Assembly (NCBI GenBank): GCA_030847615.1
Contig: JAUMIR010000004.1
Location: 77,531,001-77,595,000, forward strand
DNA length: 64,000 nt
Source of the DNA: Gambelia wislizenii
Lineage: Eukaryota; Chordata; Lepidosauria; Squamata; Crotaphytidae
Direction: 5' to 3'
The notes below the pieces were generated by a model. That model was not told the DNA's origin, made no database searches, and saw nothing but the letters and a program-made list of their open reading frames with translations. Below, one piece after another: positions 1 through 12,369 of the stretch. Position 1 is the first letter of the stretch; every line of letters begins with the position of its first letter. Made by a program: the position numbers and the translations under genes.

Positions 1-204
1 CTGTTATAAAAATGGCTTGTGGTGAGCCTCTGCTTCATGTTCTGCCCTTTTCTTTTTCATGTACACAAGTACGACCCAATTTTGACATAGTAATTTTATA
101 TTGAAATTATGGGAACTATATGTTGTTTAACATATAGCTTGAAACAAACCAGAATTTCATTTTTAAATCTGATATTGATGTGTTCTCACTAACCACAGCC
201 TAAA

Positions 205-355
205 CTAGAGGTGGGCAATTACCTTGGGTTTGGGGGCTGCAAACAGAACTCTACCCTCTAGTCCTGGAGAACCACACCTCTCCCATGTCCCATCACTAGC
301 CAACTGGGACCATGGGGGCAATTTTACTATTTTGGCCCTTTGTGGCCTGTTTTAG
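205..355. mobile_element. hAT-like MITE fragment
   Basis: The stretch beginning AGAGGTGGGCAATTAC, with a 'ggggctgca' block and a 'cctggagaaccac' block, resembles the better preserved copy at 15788-15907. I infer a degraded non-autonomous hAT-type element. The right end is unclear because an old CR1 piece follows directly. Confidence 0.4.
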
Positions 356-361
356 GCCCAA

Positions 362-435
362 GACAGGGCTTTTCTGTTCTCCAGGAATTCTCAAAAGTTA
401 TTGGCAGTGGTTCTGAGATTATCATCCAGAGTGTG
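362..435 (-). repeat. CR1 LINE fragment
   Basis: A short stretch (TTCTCCAGGAATTCTCAAAA and onward) aligns by eye with 41645-41710 inside the larger CR1 copy and has the same orientation. It is an ancient fragment in the last intron of the window. Confidence 0.5.
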
Positions 436-583
436 AAAGGTGTAGATGCCGTGAGCAAGCATACAGTTGGTAAACAACATAATTTTTATAATCATATCAG
501 TGCAGATCTGTCTTTTCTAAAGATACTAAAATATTTAAAAACATTGCTCCTACCGCAACACAAGAAAGGAATAATGCACTTAC

Positions 584-667
584 TTTAGAGGATGCACTCT
601 GCTTCTTTTCTACATGCTCTTCCTCTTCATCAGGGGGAGGCTTAGCAGGAGGAGGTGGGCGTTCTCT
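584..667 (-). CDS. ANKS1A: ANKS1A exon 10 (proline-rich, acidic linker)
   Basis: An 84-bp exon of 28 codons, phase 0 at both ends, with acceptor CTCCAG before 667 and consensus donor GTAAGT after 584. The peptide begins RERPPPPAKPPPDEEEEHVE and ends QSASSK. PPPPAKPPP is a possible SH3-binding stretch followed by an acidic run. The next ANKS1A exon is not found in the remaining 583 bases. Confidence 0.93.
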
Positions 668-3460
668 CTGGAGTAGAGAAAACCATAAATCACAGCTTTG
701 CATCACATTTACTAAAATTTCGAGCCTTTTTGGAAGCAAGAGCCAAAGGATTTGCTGCACTCAAGCTAACAGAAGTGGAAAAATGGCATTTGGCCTCCTT
801 TCAATCCTTTTCTGATGGCACTCTAATGTTTTTAGAAGTGTTTTTCAGTTTAGTGTGTTATTGCTTGATAATGCTGGACTCTTGATACAGTGTTTTTCAA
901 GTCACAGAAATGCATTACAGGAATGCTGCAGTGTTGCTAACTATTTGACATACGTATACGGTATATTCATATACAGTGCCACTATTAGCTATCTTGTTAC
1001 TAAGATGTCTTTCATGGCATTATTGCTGCAAGATGTTCATGTTCCTTGTACCATCTGACAGCAATAGTCAGTTTCAGGCAACTGGCATTTAATATACTCA
1101 AAGATTTAACATATCTAATTGAGAGTCTAGAAATAATGCTTTACTGAAGGGTAGGCAGGATTCAGACTTGCATGATGTATTTTAATGTGTGTGTCTCCCC
1201 CCCCCCCCCGAAATTGTAAGCTACCATCTAGTCTACAGCAAAAAGACAAACAGAATCAAATACTTGGTCCTGAGACTAAATGAGGAGGAACTACTTAGTG
1301 CAATGGTTAAGCAAAGTTTTTAAAGCAATTGTGCACTTTGGATTAAAAGCATCAAACTTGGCATGGACATGCAGTTATCAATAACATCTAAATGCTTTTT
1401 GATACAGAGCCCTGTTGGTATCTCCACCAGGTTTATTCTAATTCATTAGAATAAATGAATTTTCATTTTTATACTTTTCAATTATAAATGAATACTTTTA
1501 CATCGAAAGAACATTTTTGATGATGATTGTGGTGCGCTAGCCCAATTAAATAACAAATTCAATTCATATAAATAAAATAGGAAAGACAAAAGGATAATGA
1601 CAACCACAATGAAATATGAGATGTTATTAACATTTTTTATATACACACACATGCGCGTATGTATGTGGCTTGCCAGAAAATATTGTTTAAAAATGAAACA
1701 TACTGTTATTAAAAATAATTTATTTTCCCTCCTGCACTAATATTAACTCCAGACATTAAAAAGCCAAAATAAATGTGTGAATTTGTGCATATGGTCATGT
1801 ACCTATTTTATTGGAAACCTAGCTATTTGCTCTGTTTATATAAAGTTCACTGTGCAATATATGATGTCACTACTGTCTTTGAATTTCTTCTTACACTTAA
1901 CAGTACGTATCAGCTCATGGCATCTTTCCTGGGCTTGGCCAACAATTATCCATTTGGTTTGCCATTAATATCTACTTCTGCCTTCCTAGCCCAGTCTGCA
2001 GCACTTTGGAGTCTAGACCTTGCTAAAAATCAGAATAACTGCTCATGTGGGAAGGTATTTTTTTTGGGGGGGGGGTGCCTACTCATGGTCAAAAAGACAG
2101 AACAATACATATTCCAGTCTCCATCCAGAGAAAGGGAAAGCACTGTTCATTGGGCTAAACTTTCAAACTTTTGGGTCAATGTCAATGTCCAATGGGTCAA
2201 TGTCCAAACCTGCCAAGTTTCATATTTTTAATGTAATGTGTATAATTTTAGGCTGTACCAGTCTTCTAGGGGAACCAACAAACTATCAAGAAAGCCCCTT
2301 TAACATGACAGAACAAGTCATATAGCTTCTCTCTAGCCTGTGTAAAATGCTTTCAGATCAGGCTTGCTCACTGGTCTAAGCAAGAGGACTCTGCTATAGT
2401 GTCCCCAGTTACAAACCTATGCCCAATCTCTGATATGGTTTGCCTCTTTCTCAACTTTTTTTTACATTCAGTTTAGGTATTAAGCTGACTAAGCTGAGCC
2501 TGTGTGACAAAAAGACAGTCTATCTATATATTTTCAGCTTTAGCTCATGGCATGATTTTGAAGTACTCAGTCTGCTTGTAATATGGGGCAGCTATCAAAT
2601 CCTTGCCTTAATAACTAATATGTCATATCTCTTATTATGGTACTGCACTAGCGAGTACAGCAACACTCTCTCCAATCAGCTTCCAGATTTTGCTTCTCTT
2701 CCTCTGTTTCAACGCTGTATGTGTACATTTAAAAAGTTTTCTACGAAGCTATTCAGCCAGAGATGTTTGAGCCAAGGTAGCATGCTTTTGAAGTGCAATG
2801 TTATCTCTTCCACAGAACAGACACAACACAGATTATTAGGCACAGCAAAAGCAGATTATTTTAAGGAAGACTGATCTTCTATTGGAAATCTTACTGAGGC
2901 AAATGTGTTATCCTATAAGCCTCAAAGCTCCCTCTGCTGGATTCCATCTACAGGTTTCAATTTGATTTGTTGTCAAATTAAAATCACAAACTAACACTGG
3001 GGCAGAGGAGTCTTGCATCCAAGATGCTTGCAATGCAGAAATTTGTTCTTTGATGGAATAAAGCTGGATTTAAAAACAATTAAATGAAGATCTTGCTCTA
3101 GACAAACTTCTTTCCTTGTAAGTGCATGAACATTAGTAATGTGAAGACATTAATTACAGAGAATACTTCCCATAGCCAAGTATACATATGTAGAATAAAT
3201 GTTTACCAAAATTCAGCTAGCCATCACATGAAGTTATAATGCTTAAGAGCTCTCAGAGAACATCACGCATAGCACATGCAGCAGGGAGGATTTTCCAGTT
3301 GCTCAGTAATCAAAGCCTCTTGCAATTATTTAATATTATTTCCAAACTGTATGGCCAGGCTATCAACTTACTGCAGTTGTGGAGAGTGCACAGGCCTGGT
3401 GATACATCCCAGACTAATTTCCATACAAAGGGAAAAGACAACACACATCAGGCTACATAC
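668..3460. other. Intron 9, no recognisable gene or repeat family
   Basis: AT-rich intronic sequence. A run of Cs lies near 1198-1209, a short alternating CA/TG patch near 1640-1665 and a G run near 2065-2074. I see no coding similarity or mobile element in the rest. Confidence 0.6.
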
Positions 3461-3645
3461 AGGCCTCACTCTAACACTGGTCATCTCCGCCTCCCTGTTC
3501 ACTGAGTCTCTGTCTGAAGATCTTCCACTGGCCAGGCTGTCCAAAGAATGGCAAGATGTTGCATTGTACAAGACTTCATATGGACACTCCTCTGGCTTCC
3601 CATCAAAATCTATGATCAGTTCTGTTACTGCTTTTTCCATATTTC
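3461..3645 (-). CDS. ANKS1A: ANKS1A exon 9 (linker)
   Basis: A 185-bp exon, with acceptor CTCTCTAG before 3645 and donor GTATGT after 3461. It reads two bases completing a glycine and 61 codons, ending in phase 0. The peptide contains [40 protein letters not shown] and [12 protein letters not shown]. These are strongly ANKS1A-like and were used to separate it from ANKS1B. The serine-rich segment is predicted to be unstructured. Confidence 0.94.
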
Positions 3646-4008
3646 CTAGAGAGAGCAAATGTTTATAAATCATAAACAGCTGTAACCAACTTGTTTTCAG
3701 AGTAAGCATTCTGCTATGCCAAACACTGGCCAGAGCCTCTTTTCCTCCCACAAAACAAGAGGTAGATTCCATTGTTTCTAAGCACTCCTACAGGACTACT
3801 CCACTCCTCCTTGAACAACTGGGGAAGCATCATAAGATTAATTATAAGGGATGTTACAAAAGTAAAAAAAATTGCAGTGTGTCTGAACACCACAACATAA
3901 CAAATCTTTTTGTACATAACAAATCACAGCTAAATCCATTTTCCTTACTTCATTTATTAGTGAAACCTTGTAAAAAGAATTGTAAAAACCCAAAAGGAAA
4001 TTCCAAGT

Positions 4009-4236
4009 ATGAACAGGTTAATTACCTGTAAATGTGGTTCTTTGATTAGTCATCTGTGCACTCTCATAACCCTCCCTCCTCCCCTCGTCTTCTTGGCAGA
4101 CCATGGAACTAAGAGAGAAGAGCAGCTTTTGCACACATGCACAATATGTGGGAAAGGGTGGGATTCCTGCCAAAGCTATTCAGGTCTAGAACATTCCAGA
4201 CAAGTCTCTGTGCACTTACCAGACCAACTTCTGTGA
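4009..4236 (-). repeat. DIRS terminal-repeat remnant
   Basis: GAACAGGTTAATTACCTGTA, followed by a 'gtggttctttgattagtcatctgtgcactc' block, matches the terminal repeats of the DIRS copies at 55005 and 33129 (GGTTGCTTACCTGTAAC, then a 'gtggtcatctgtga' block). The similarity fades near 4236. It is a stand-alone remnant with no coding sequence. Confidence 0.65.
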
Positions 4237-4239
4237 TGT

Positions 4240-5329
4240 ACAGTCACCACTTTTTTTGTGGTTATTTATATTACCATTTATTAGAGTAAATGATGTCTTT
4301 GACAAAAAGTTCCTAACAAGTGAATAAAATAGGATAAAATAGGTTTATGCTTTGTAAAGCCATCCTATTTGTCATTTGTTGTTTCTATTTCCCCTGAACA
4401 GCTTGGGAATTCTGATGTCACTGATCATCTATCCTTCTAGCTTGTTAACTGGGGAGCATGGCAGCATGGCTATAATGTTCCTACTTGCTGGTCATTTCTA
4501 GAAGGTAGCCACTGCTCAGCCCTATGGCATCTTTGCTATGGGAGCCACAGGATTTTAGGTTGTCCTCATGATTTTTAAAATCTTTATAAAGCTGCTGGTA
4601 GAGATCAATAAGGGATTTGCACTGAGAAGCCACCAATATGCAGATGACAGACTGTTCTAGATCTCCTTATCAGCTAAGTCAGGTCATGAAATTCAAGCAT
4701 GGATGCTTGAACCTGCTAAAGAGATAGAAGAGAACCAAAGCACAAAGTCTAGTTGCAACAAAAGGAGTTGAGAATTTCTTTGGTTTTATGGGTAGATGGC
4801 CCCTAGTTCAAGAAAAGGAGTTCAACTGATTAAGGACATGGTATAGTCCCACTGAAAGATCACATTCACAAACTGCTCTCTTACCACAGCTTTGTCAACT
4901 GAAGATCTGGTGCATTCAGTGGCAAAGCGTTACTTCTGGTTGGTATGCTAGCTGCAGCCTCTTACTGGACAGGGAGTCTATCCAAATAATCCATGCCATA
5001 ATTCCCAGTCCTACTACTGCAATGCATTATATATAAAGACAGTTTAGAAACAGAAACTTCTATAGGAACTACCTGAAAGAATTTCAACTGCAACATTTCA
5101 TTGGAAATATATTTCAACAGTCTTGAAGTAAATTCATTGGATGCTGGTTCAATGAAAGAGCCCAACCAAAGGTGCTGGTGCTCACTTATACCTAAAGCAA
5201 TATCTGTTCCAGTATCCTGTACACATATTATGATGCAAGTATCCATTTTATTTTGTTCTCTTTCTTCATATCAACTATTTAGCAATAAAGCCATATTGCT
5301 ACTGTGTGCAAAAATAAAGTAAAATCCAA
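4240..5329. other. Intron 8 sequence, nothing recognised
   Basis: Unique-looking AT-rich sequence between the DIRS remnant and a SINE. I see no conserved exon or element. Confidence 0.5.
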
Positions 5330-5566
5330 TTTGTTATTGTGTGCCTTCAAGTCGTTTCTGACTTATGGCAACCCTAAGGCAAACCTATCATGGGGTTTTC
5401 TTGGCAAGATTTGTTCAGAGGGGGTTTGCCCTTGTCTTCCTCTGAGGCTGAGATAATATGACTTGCCCAAGGTCTCCCTGTGGGTTTCCATGGCTGAGCA
5501 GGGATTTGGACCCTGGTCTCCAGAGTCATAGTCCAATGCTGAAACCATTGCATTACACTGGCTCTC
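5330..5566 (-). repeat. tRNA-derived SINE (type 1)
   Basis: On the minus strand this starts with a tRNA-like head (AGAGCCAGTGTAATGCAATG; 'ggagaccagggtc' resembles a degenerate box B), followed by a body with CTTGGGCAAGTC and the 'cttgccaagaaaaccc' segment. It ends in GCACACAATAACAA. It is a nearly full-length copy. Partial copies lie near 13960, 31605 and 62541. Confidence 0.75.
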
Positions 5567-5770
5567 CAAAATCCATCATACTTGCATTTATATATACTGC
5601 CATCCAAATACACAAAAACATTAAAGGTCTGAAATACTGGACATGTTGTTTGTTTACAAACTACCATAAGGTCAATAAAACAATCTATTTTTATGACCCT
5701 GATCCACCTCTGCTATACCTGCATTATCACTTATCAAAATTATGCCCCTTCTTTTCCAAGAAAATTTTAC

Positions 5771-5863
5771 CTTGAGGTAACTGAACTGAGATTTCAGTAG
5801 AAGTAGCTGACACTGGTGTACTTTCCTCTTCCACTTTATCTGCTTTCTTCCCTGTTGTGCACT
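5771..5863 (-). CDS. ANKS1A: ANKS1A exon 8 (linker)
   Basis: A 93-bp exon, with acceptor TTGTTCAG before 5863 and donor GTAAAA after 5771. It reads two bases, 30 codons and one base, keeping the phase-1 pattern of its neighbours. The peptide (CTTGKKADKVEEESTPVSAT and so on) is a low-complexity, Lys/Glu/Ser/Thr-rich linker directly after the ankyrin repeats. It diverges from mammalian ANKS1A much more than the ankyrin exons do, so the call rests mainly on splice sites, phase and position. Confidence 0.85.
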
Positions 5864-7032
5864 CTGAACAAATAAAAAGGTCAAGTCAGCAGCTGGAACA
5901 AAGAATGTATAGAAGCAGCACAAGCAGCATCATAGTACAGATCTTCCAAAAGCAAAACTGACTGTTTTATGTTTTCACTTAAGGTCTGATCAGTGAACTC
6001 TCAGATCCAAGAAATTATGGATTGTAATGAACTAGTGTCATTCTACCAGCAGACAGAATTTCTATTCATGGAAGTTGATCCCACCAGATTGTCAAGCATC
6101 ACTCTTTCTCATTTCAGCCCTCTGTACCACAGCTCATTTGCTCCAGGAGGGACCAGTGACTATAGCATCTGTGGAAGGGATCAGAGTGTTGCCAAGGAAG
6201 GCAAAGGAGGGGAATCCCAGCTCTGCAAACTGTCTTTGCTGGGGCAATGTTGGGTGAAATATATTATTACAGAATTATTATACCTGGTTGACATAAGGCA
6301 GCACTAACCTTATAGGGTGTCCAAATGGAAAGGTTTAGAACATTCTTCTTCCCTCACTAATGACATTAGCTAATAAAGGCCACTCAAAAAATAGTATTGT
6401 AACTGTAAAAAGGAGGGATTCTTCCCTGTGGTGAGTTCCCAGTTTGGGAATGAAAACCTGATGTATTTACACCTCTTCTCCATTACTCAGTTATTTAAAC
6501 AAGCATTAAAATCCATTTTAAGGCTGCTTTTGACTGAACTTCAGATGACTCATATGCTAAAAAAATCAACTGTCTGCATCAAAACTCTTCCTCTGTTGTT
6601 GCCTAAATAATGTTGTCTTGTATCTTATTATTTTAATGTACATTATATATAAACTCCCATAAAAAAAGATATTATAGTACACCCAAATATAAGTGAAAAT
6701 AAGGGGGCGGGGTTCAAGAAGATTAACAATCAAGCTAGGAATTTTTTAAGCATGTAACATTGCTAACATTGTATTCTTTTAAATATTCATACTACATATT
6801 CATATCTATACTACATATTCATGCTACAGCTCTTAAGCAACCCAATTCTTTGGGTAATTTATGCAATGAAAAAAGTACCATATATATTTGTTTGTGTGTC
6901 TGTATGCATGTCTGTGCACATGTGCACACTAATATGTGCAATGACTTGGTTTCTATTCTACATTAACATGGCTTCTTACTTTTTAACTTCAGATATTTAA
7001 GCTGCCATCCCTTTATATTACACATTGTTTAC
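5864..7032. other. Intron 7, nothing recognised
   Basis: AT-rich intron with a short TG-rich microsatellite near 6893-6935. No element identified. Confidence 0.5.
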
Positions 7033-7134
7033 CTTCAATGAGAGCTGCTATTTGTTGGCTTTTCTGTGACGGAAGCTCCCTCACAATTTCCAAAGCAGTC
7101 AGGCCTCTGTTATCCTTTATATTCACATCAATCC
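7033..7134 (-). CDS. ANKS1A: ANKS1A exon 7 (last ankyrin repeat)
   Basis: A 102-bp exon: two bases completing a glycine, 33 codons and one base. The acceptor is TCTAAG before 7134 and the donor is GTAAAC after 7033. The peptide is [17 protein letters not shown] followed by [16 protein letters not shown]. This closes the ankyrin domain. The [12 protein letters not shown] ending is characteristic of the ANKS1A/ANKS1B family. Confidence 0.93.
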
Positions 7135-7919
7135 CTTAGATACAAACAGAACATGTTATGGATATATTTATATAGAAACTTGGCTTTAAAAAAAGCTTAG
7201 CCATTCGAATACATCTATCTCTGACACAGGTCTGGTAAAAACGTAATATTTCTGAAGTCAAAATCTGAACATGCGAGAACATGATTTGTGCAGTTCTTTT
7301 CCCTCCTTTTTGCACGTGCATTCCCTCGTCTTACCACAGGTTGCATAAAGTTGTCATATAAATCCTTTAAACTATTCAAAAAAGAAATAGCCCATTCCTT
7401 TTATGCCTTAATTGTAGTTGAATTTGGATATGAATGTAGCACCCAACTATGATGAAAACCAATGCTAAAAAGAGAGGGGAGAAGAACTGTAAGATCCTGC
7501 AACATAAACTTTTGTCTGCCAAACTATGATTTTGAGATTTGAAACATTATGACTATGACAAATCAGGTAACATTCGCACAAATAACCAGAAATGAAAAGA
7601 AAAATCCTCTGTCACCTTAAAGGTCAACAGCGTTACTGTGGAATAAGCTTTGAGTATAATAAAAGGTTTGTTCTTCTGATGAACATGAATGCAACTATCC
7701 TGAAATAAATAACTTGTACCCTATCATGCAATTTAGGGATCTGGTCAAAACACTATCTTAGTAATGCTTCCCATGACCAACATTCAGACAAGCATATAGA
7801 AAATAATTCTTCCCACGACCAACATTCAGGCCAGTCCAAAATGATAATCTCCCCATCCTCAGACATGTATCAAAGTGCAAACTTCTTTGGGAAATGCAAC
7901 ACCTTTCTGTCTGAATTGC

Positions 7920-8107
7920 TTTATATTGCCCAGGATTAAACATACATACCATTCTAATAAATTCTGTTTAGCTTTTAGTAACATTGTTACATTTATTATA
8001 CTGAAAATCTCATCAAATTTGATTTATATTACCAAGGATTAAACAAACAAAGTTCTAGTAAGTTCTGTTTAGCTTTATTAACATTGTAAAATTTGTTATA
8101 CTATCAT
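7920..8107. repeat. Local tandem duplication, period about 103 bp
   Basis: Two adjacent diverged copies start at 7920 and 8023. Each carries 'tttatatt', 'aggattaaac', 'tctgtttagctttta' and 'ttatact' in the same order. A smaller diverged duplication (CCAACATTCAG twice) lies at about 7770-7830. It is a local duplication within intron 6. Confidence 0.65.
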
Positions 8108-8302
8108 CAAGCAGGGCATGGAGTGCAGGTTAAAAAAAGACTGGTGGAGACAGAAGGACTCTTCAAGAAATAATTTATTCCTAAAATCTAAATACAAATA
8201 TTCAATCAGTGTTCATGCTGAGCATTCTTAGGAACTGTGCTTAGGCAACTGGACATTAGCAACAAAAAAAGACATGCCTAAAATATTCAGAAGGATTCTC
8301 AC

Positions 8303-8378
8303 CTGCAGCTAACAATATCTGGACCACATCTGTTTTGCCAAACAAAGCAGCCTCGTGCAAAGCGCTGCCTTTTTCTGT
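8303..8378 (-). CDS. ANKS1A: ANKS1A exon 6 (ankyrin repeat)
   Basis: A 76-bp exon of 25 codons plus one base. The acceptor is TTTACAG before 8378 and the donor is GTGAGA after 8303. The peptide [20 protein letters not shown] and ILLAA forms most of the next ankyrin repeat. The split glycine codon is completed by exon 7. Confidence 0.94.
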
Positions 8379-9128
8379 CTGTAAATCAAAAACAGAATAA
8401 GGCCAAACTGAGAATTCAGAGAACATCCTTGCACATACACGAGGACTCATATCACACAAGAGGCCACCTGCTACTTCATCCATAAACTGCAAAATTCTCT
8501 AAGCTTTCTTTAAACCAGGACTCTAATATTTAAGGAGTGATCAATGAGAAAAAAATAGACTCCTAAACAAGGACCTTGTGTATTGTCCCTCATGACAGGA
8601 CTAACAGAGAAAACCTAAAAGTATTTAGTTGAAAATATTGAGCATGTTTGAATATTTGCTGCAGGAGCATGTATGTCAACGACCGTACAACTATCAGCCT
8701 ATTAAGTGTTTAGTGAAAGACATACATGTGGATTTGTGAAGAGAGATCAGAAATTGTGTGGAAATGAATTGAGAAAGTATTTTTATGCAAACTCTGGTGA
8801 TGACATTAGGACCAGTATCATGAATCAGGATCATTGGATACCTACTGAAAAACATTCCTCAAGTTGTGTCCTATTACTAATCACTACAGCCTCCTGGACT
8901 TCTTGTTCCTCCTTGCTGTTCCTGCCTCTTCCCTCTCTAAGCAATCAGCAGTGAAATAAGCAAGGAGGAGAAGGAGCAATGGGGTGTAAAAAGGAGGCAA
9001 ACAAATTGGCAGTGAAAAAGTGAAAAGTGTACTCATGGAGGGAGCTGACAGATCTTCTTGTAAAAGGGTTTCCCAAAACCTGGAACTAACACTCAATACA
9101 GCTAGTAAATTGCATTGTGGGTCTAAGT

Positions 9129-9345
9129 ACAGTACAACCCCCATATCTGTCAGATTGGTACTCGTGGTTTCATTTACCTGCATGCAAAAAAATTATGTTC
9201 TCTCTAGGCATTTTTTAGGTCCTCTAGCCTGATTCTGTGGTCCACTTCTGCCAAAAATATAAGGTTAGCTACTACCTGTGGTTTTTACTATCTGTGGTAA
9301 GTCTGGGAATGTATCCCCCATGGATACGGGGGCCGTGCGACATCA
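9129..9345. mobile_element. Tigger/pogo-like MITE
   Basis: It starts TACAGTACAACCCCCATATC and ends near CCCCCATGGATACGGGGG, resembling the ends of Tigger-like elements (compare 29868-30082). The right terminus is decayed. No transposase. Confidence 0.5.
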
Positions 9346-9411
9346 CAAATCCTCTAGTTGCCAACCTTCAGAACAGTTCTATTTTATCGAATTTAGCATC
9401 TGTTCCAAATG

Positions 9412-9602
9412 ACCTTTTTTTAATTTTATTTTCCGCTCTTCAGCCATAAAGGCTCTCATAGTAGCGTACAAATTGTTAAGCAATCGCAATTTACACATGT
9501 ACACTGCATTAAGCAGCTTCCAATGTGTATTAGCTAATTGCCCCCACAAATTGGGTACTCATTTTACCGACCTACGAAAGGACGGAAGGCTGAGTGAACC
9601 TA
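9412..9602 (-). repeat. tRNA-derived SINE (type 2), 5'-truncated
   Basis: This matches 43139-43430: the tail side is 'ccgctcttcagcc', the body has GCATTAAGCAGCTTCCAATG, 'ttagctaattgcccccacaa' and 'cgacctacgaaagga'. The tRNA-like head, which should lie at the high-coordinate end, is missing. Confidence 0.7.
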
Positions 9603-9669
9603 ATACCAATATCTGATACCTAAAAAATCTAACAATGTATTCACACATATAATACCCCATACAATATAC

Positions 9670-9966
9670 CTGATAATTATTATCCATGCCTGCATCCAGG
9701 AGAACATGAACTACAGCTTTATGACCATTTCTAGCTGCCAGATGTAAGGGTGTGTGTTTCTTAGTATTGCAACTTAATAGATTGGGATGAGCATTGAGCA
9801 GCATCTTCACCACTTCCAATCTGCCGTAGAGTGCAGCCAAATCAAGAGGAGTCTCAAACTTGTTATTGCGCATTGTAGGGTCAGTCAGCTCCTCCAAGAG
9901 AACCTTCACCACTTCAGTATGTCCATACTGAGCTGCACAGTGCAGTGCCGTCTCATTGTCGTTATT
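9670..9966 (-). CDS. ANKS1A: ANKS1A exon 5 (three ankyrin repeats)
   Basis: A 297-bp exon of 99 codons, phase 0 at both ends, with acceptor ATCTCAG before 9966 and donor GTATAT after 9670. The peptide starts [20 protein letters not shown], continues through [19 protein letters not shown] and [20 protein letters not shown], and ends with [19 protein letters not shown] and AGMDNNYQ. It holds the core ankyrin repeats and is the largest and best-conserved exon in the window. It lies downstream of a 20.8 kb intron loaded with mobile elements. Confidence 0.95.
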
Positions 9967-12189
9967 CTGAGATTACAGAAGTACAAAAACCATTAGAAGG
10001 TGGTCTGAATACTGACTTCTTGAAGATACTGACAGACAATTGTAACAAACAATTACAAATAAGTGAAATGAAACTGTTTGATCAAATTCTCCCTACTGTT
10101 TATGCACTACCACATGATAAAAATTACCTTCCAAGAGCATTGCATCACTGCATCCTAATTACTCATATAATCTTAAATACACAAATACAAGCATCCAGCA
10201 AGTTTGAGGTTCAAGCTTCAAAATTAATTATAGACAAATCACCTAGCATTTCATTTCCAGAGCATTATTAATGTTTCCATAGTTGTGATATCATTTGTTC
10301 CTCACTGGTAAACTCAGCTAGCCTTAGTATCTACTCCATAATTATTATTACTGAAAGCATGTCAACTTAATTTTGTGTATTCATTCAATGTCTGCAATTA
10401 CAAATAGTACTTCAATAACCAGTATAATGGCTTGAGTTTTTGTTTCTGCCTTTTTTTTTTCACAGCAAGTCACGGACCTTGCTCATTCTTAATTAACAGT
10501 ATATTTTTTAAAAATGCTGCTGGAATCCAAAGTACTGTGAAACTAGCTCCATAATAAAAAAATGGACTTTACGTGTCTCAAGCAGCAGTGTCCACCCCAC
10601 CACACATGTCACAAGCTACTTTGTGAACTCAGGACAATTTCAGGTACAGTTTATAATACAGATACAGTATGAAGTTAGCAGCCAGAATTTTAAAAACCCA
10701 ATAGGCTAAATCATGACCATGGGCGTGAACCTAAGCAATTTTTCAAATCCTAAATGATATTTACATAACCCTGCAAGTCCTACTGAAAGTGTGGAAGCAC
10801 TTATATATCTAAACTATGCATCTAACTAGTAGCTTGTTGTGAGCAACACTTGTATCTATGAGAAATACTCATTTCAGCAAAAATACTACTGTACCAGAGT
10901 TTTGAAGGTTGTACAATTCTGGAAGAAAGCCTGTTTTTATTTTGCACAGGACAAACTATAAAAATGGTATAAGTACACGAAAATATGACAAAAATGAGAC
11001 AGATGTTGGACTTAGATTCATGGATGCATTTTTAAAAAGCATGGTACAAATTAAAAGGAAATTAATGTGAACAGCAACACATAGGCACAAACATTTGAAA
11101 AACTGGAGAAAACACCACTGTTTGATGATGACAAAGCAACAGTCCAAGCCAAGCAGCTTCTAGGGAGAAAGAGCTTTATAGCAAAGGTGAACCTAGATGA
11201 GGTAATGCAACATTAAGAGCATGCACAGAAACTCACAAGGAATAAAGGAAAAGAGCATATTGCTCAGGACTAGTAAGATTCAGTACTTAAGTCCAAGAAT
11301 CATGAAGAGTTCTGACAGCATAATATATCATGTAGCATAGGTTTCATAGTCAGGGACAGAAGCCAAGAGTGGGGGCTTTGTCCTAATGCTGAACACTTTG
11401 TAGCCACTACCAATAAAGTTGCCCAGCCCCAGTTCACATCCCGCTGGCACGTGAATACTGATTGAATGGGCTGAGGAATATGAGGACAAGGAGAATAGAT
11501 GTAGTCAATATTAAAAGCTATTAGCAGAGCAAATTCTAATAGGTCTTAACTAATTAACATGTTTACATTTACATCAGCAGCATCTGAATACAGGTGTTTC
11601 AGAAAGCTAGATGTGAGGGAAGTATAAGATTTTACAATTTTATAAGCTTCCATAAAATTTTAAACCTGTGTGCAAGGCTATGCTATAGTAAAAATTATAC
11701 TGTTTTTAGGCCTTGTGTCTAAATCTGAAGAAATTTCTAAAGTCATAAATATAAAGTTACCCCTCAATGTGAGGCCATAGCTGAGAGTCCAATCTCCTCA
11801 CACACCATAACTAAAATAGCCTAAAAACCAAAACAGCCTTAAATTTCAGTCTCAAGTAAATTAGTTAATAGTTCAGCTGATTAATATGTGAATATCATTA
11901 ACCCAACTAACATTTTAAGAACTAGGTAGTTCCACATATGTCCAACAGCTACAGAATATAAGAAAGCATCTGTAATCCTTACAAGAGAAAACAAGAAAAT
12001 GGTGGCCATGTGATTTTGGCAAGCCAAACAACTGCTCTGTTCCCACCCAGCCCCGCACTGTACTTGTAACTGGTAAGAGAAATCTCAATGCATTACATTA
12101 AGAACAAGGATCATGTATCAGAAGATTGGAAGTATATTCTCAACTTATAGTGATCTAGAAGTACTATTGCATATATGCAGTAAGCAGAA
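9967..12189. other. Start of intron 4, nothing recognised
   Basis: About 2.2 kb of AT-rich sequence with no similarity to the other repeats of this window and no exon-like stretch. Small ORFs are short and have no recognisable motif. Confidence 0.5.
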
Positions 12190-12285
12190 TTTCTTCATCA
12201 TCATCATCATCATATTTATTTATAACCCGCCCCTCTGCAAACAATCGGGGCGGCTTACAACATTAAAATAGTACATGGTGTAAAA
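12190..12285 (-). repeat. SINE tail fragment with ATC repeats
   Basis: An ATC triplet run is followed by TTTATTTATAACCCGCCCC and 'ggggcggcttaca'. It is the 3' tail type shared by the type-2 SINE and the sequence at 26160-26240. Only the tail portion is present. Confidence 0.55.
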
Positions 12286-12369
12286 CAATTCAAAATCCCT
12301 TCCCCCCCTTAAAACATTATTAAATCAATACAAATTAAAATCAACATATAATACAATTGTTCTAAAGCA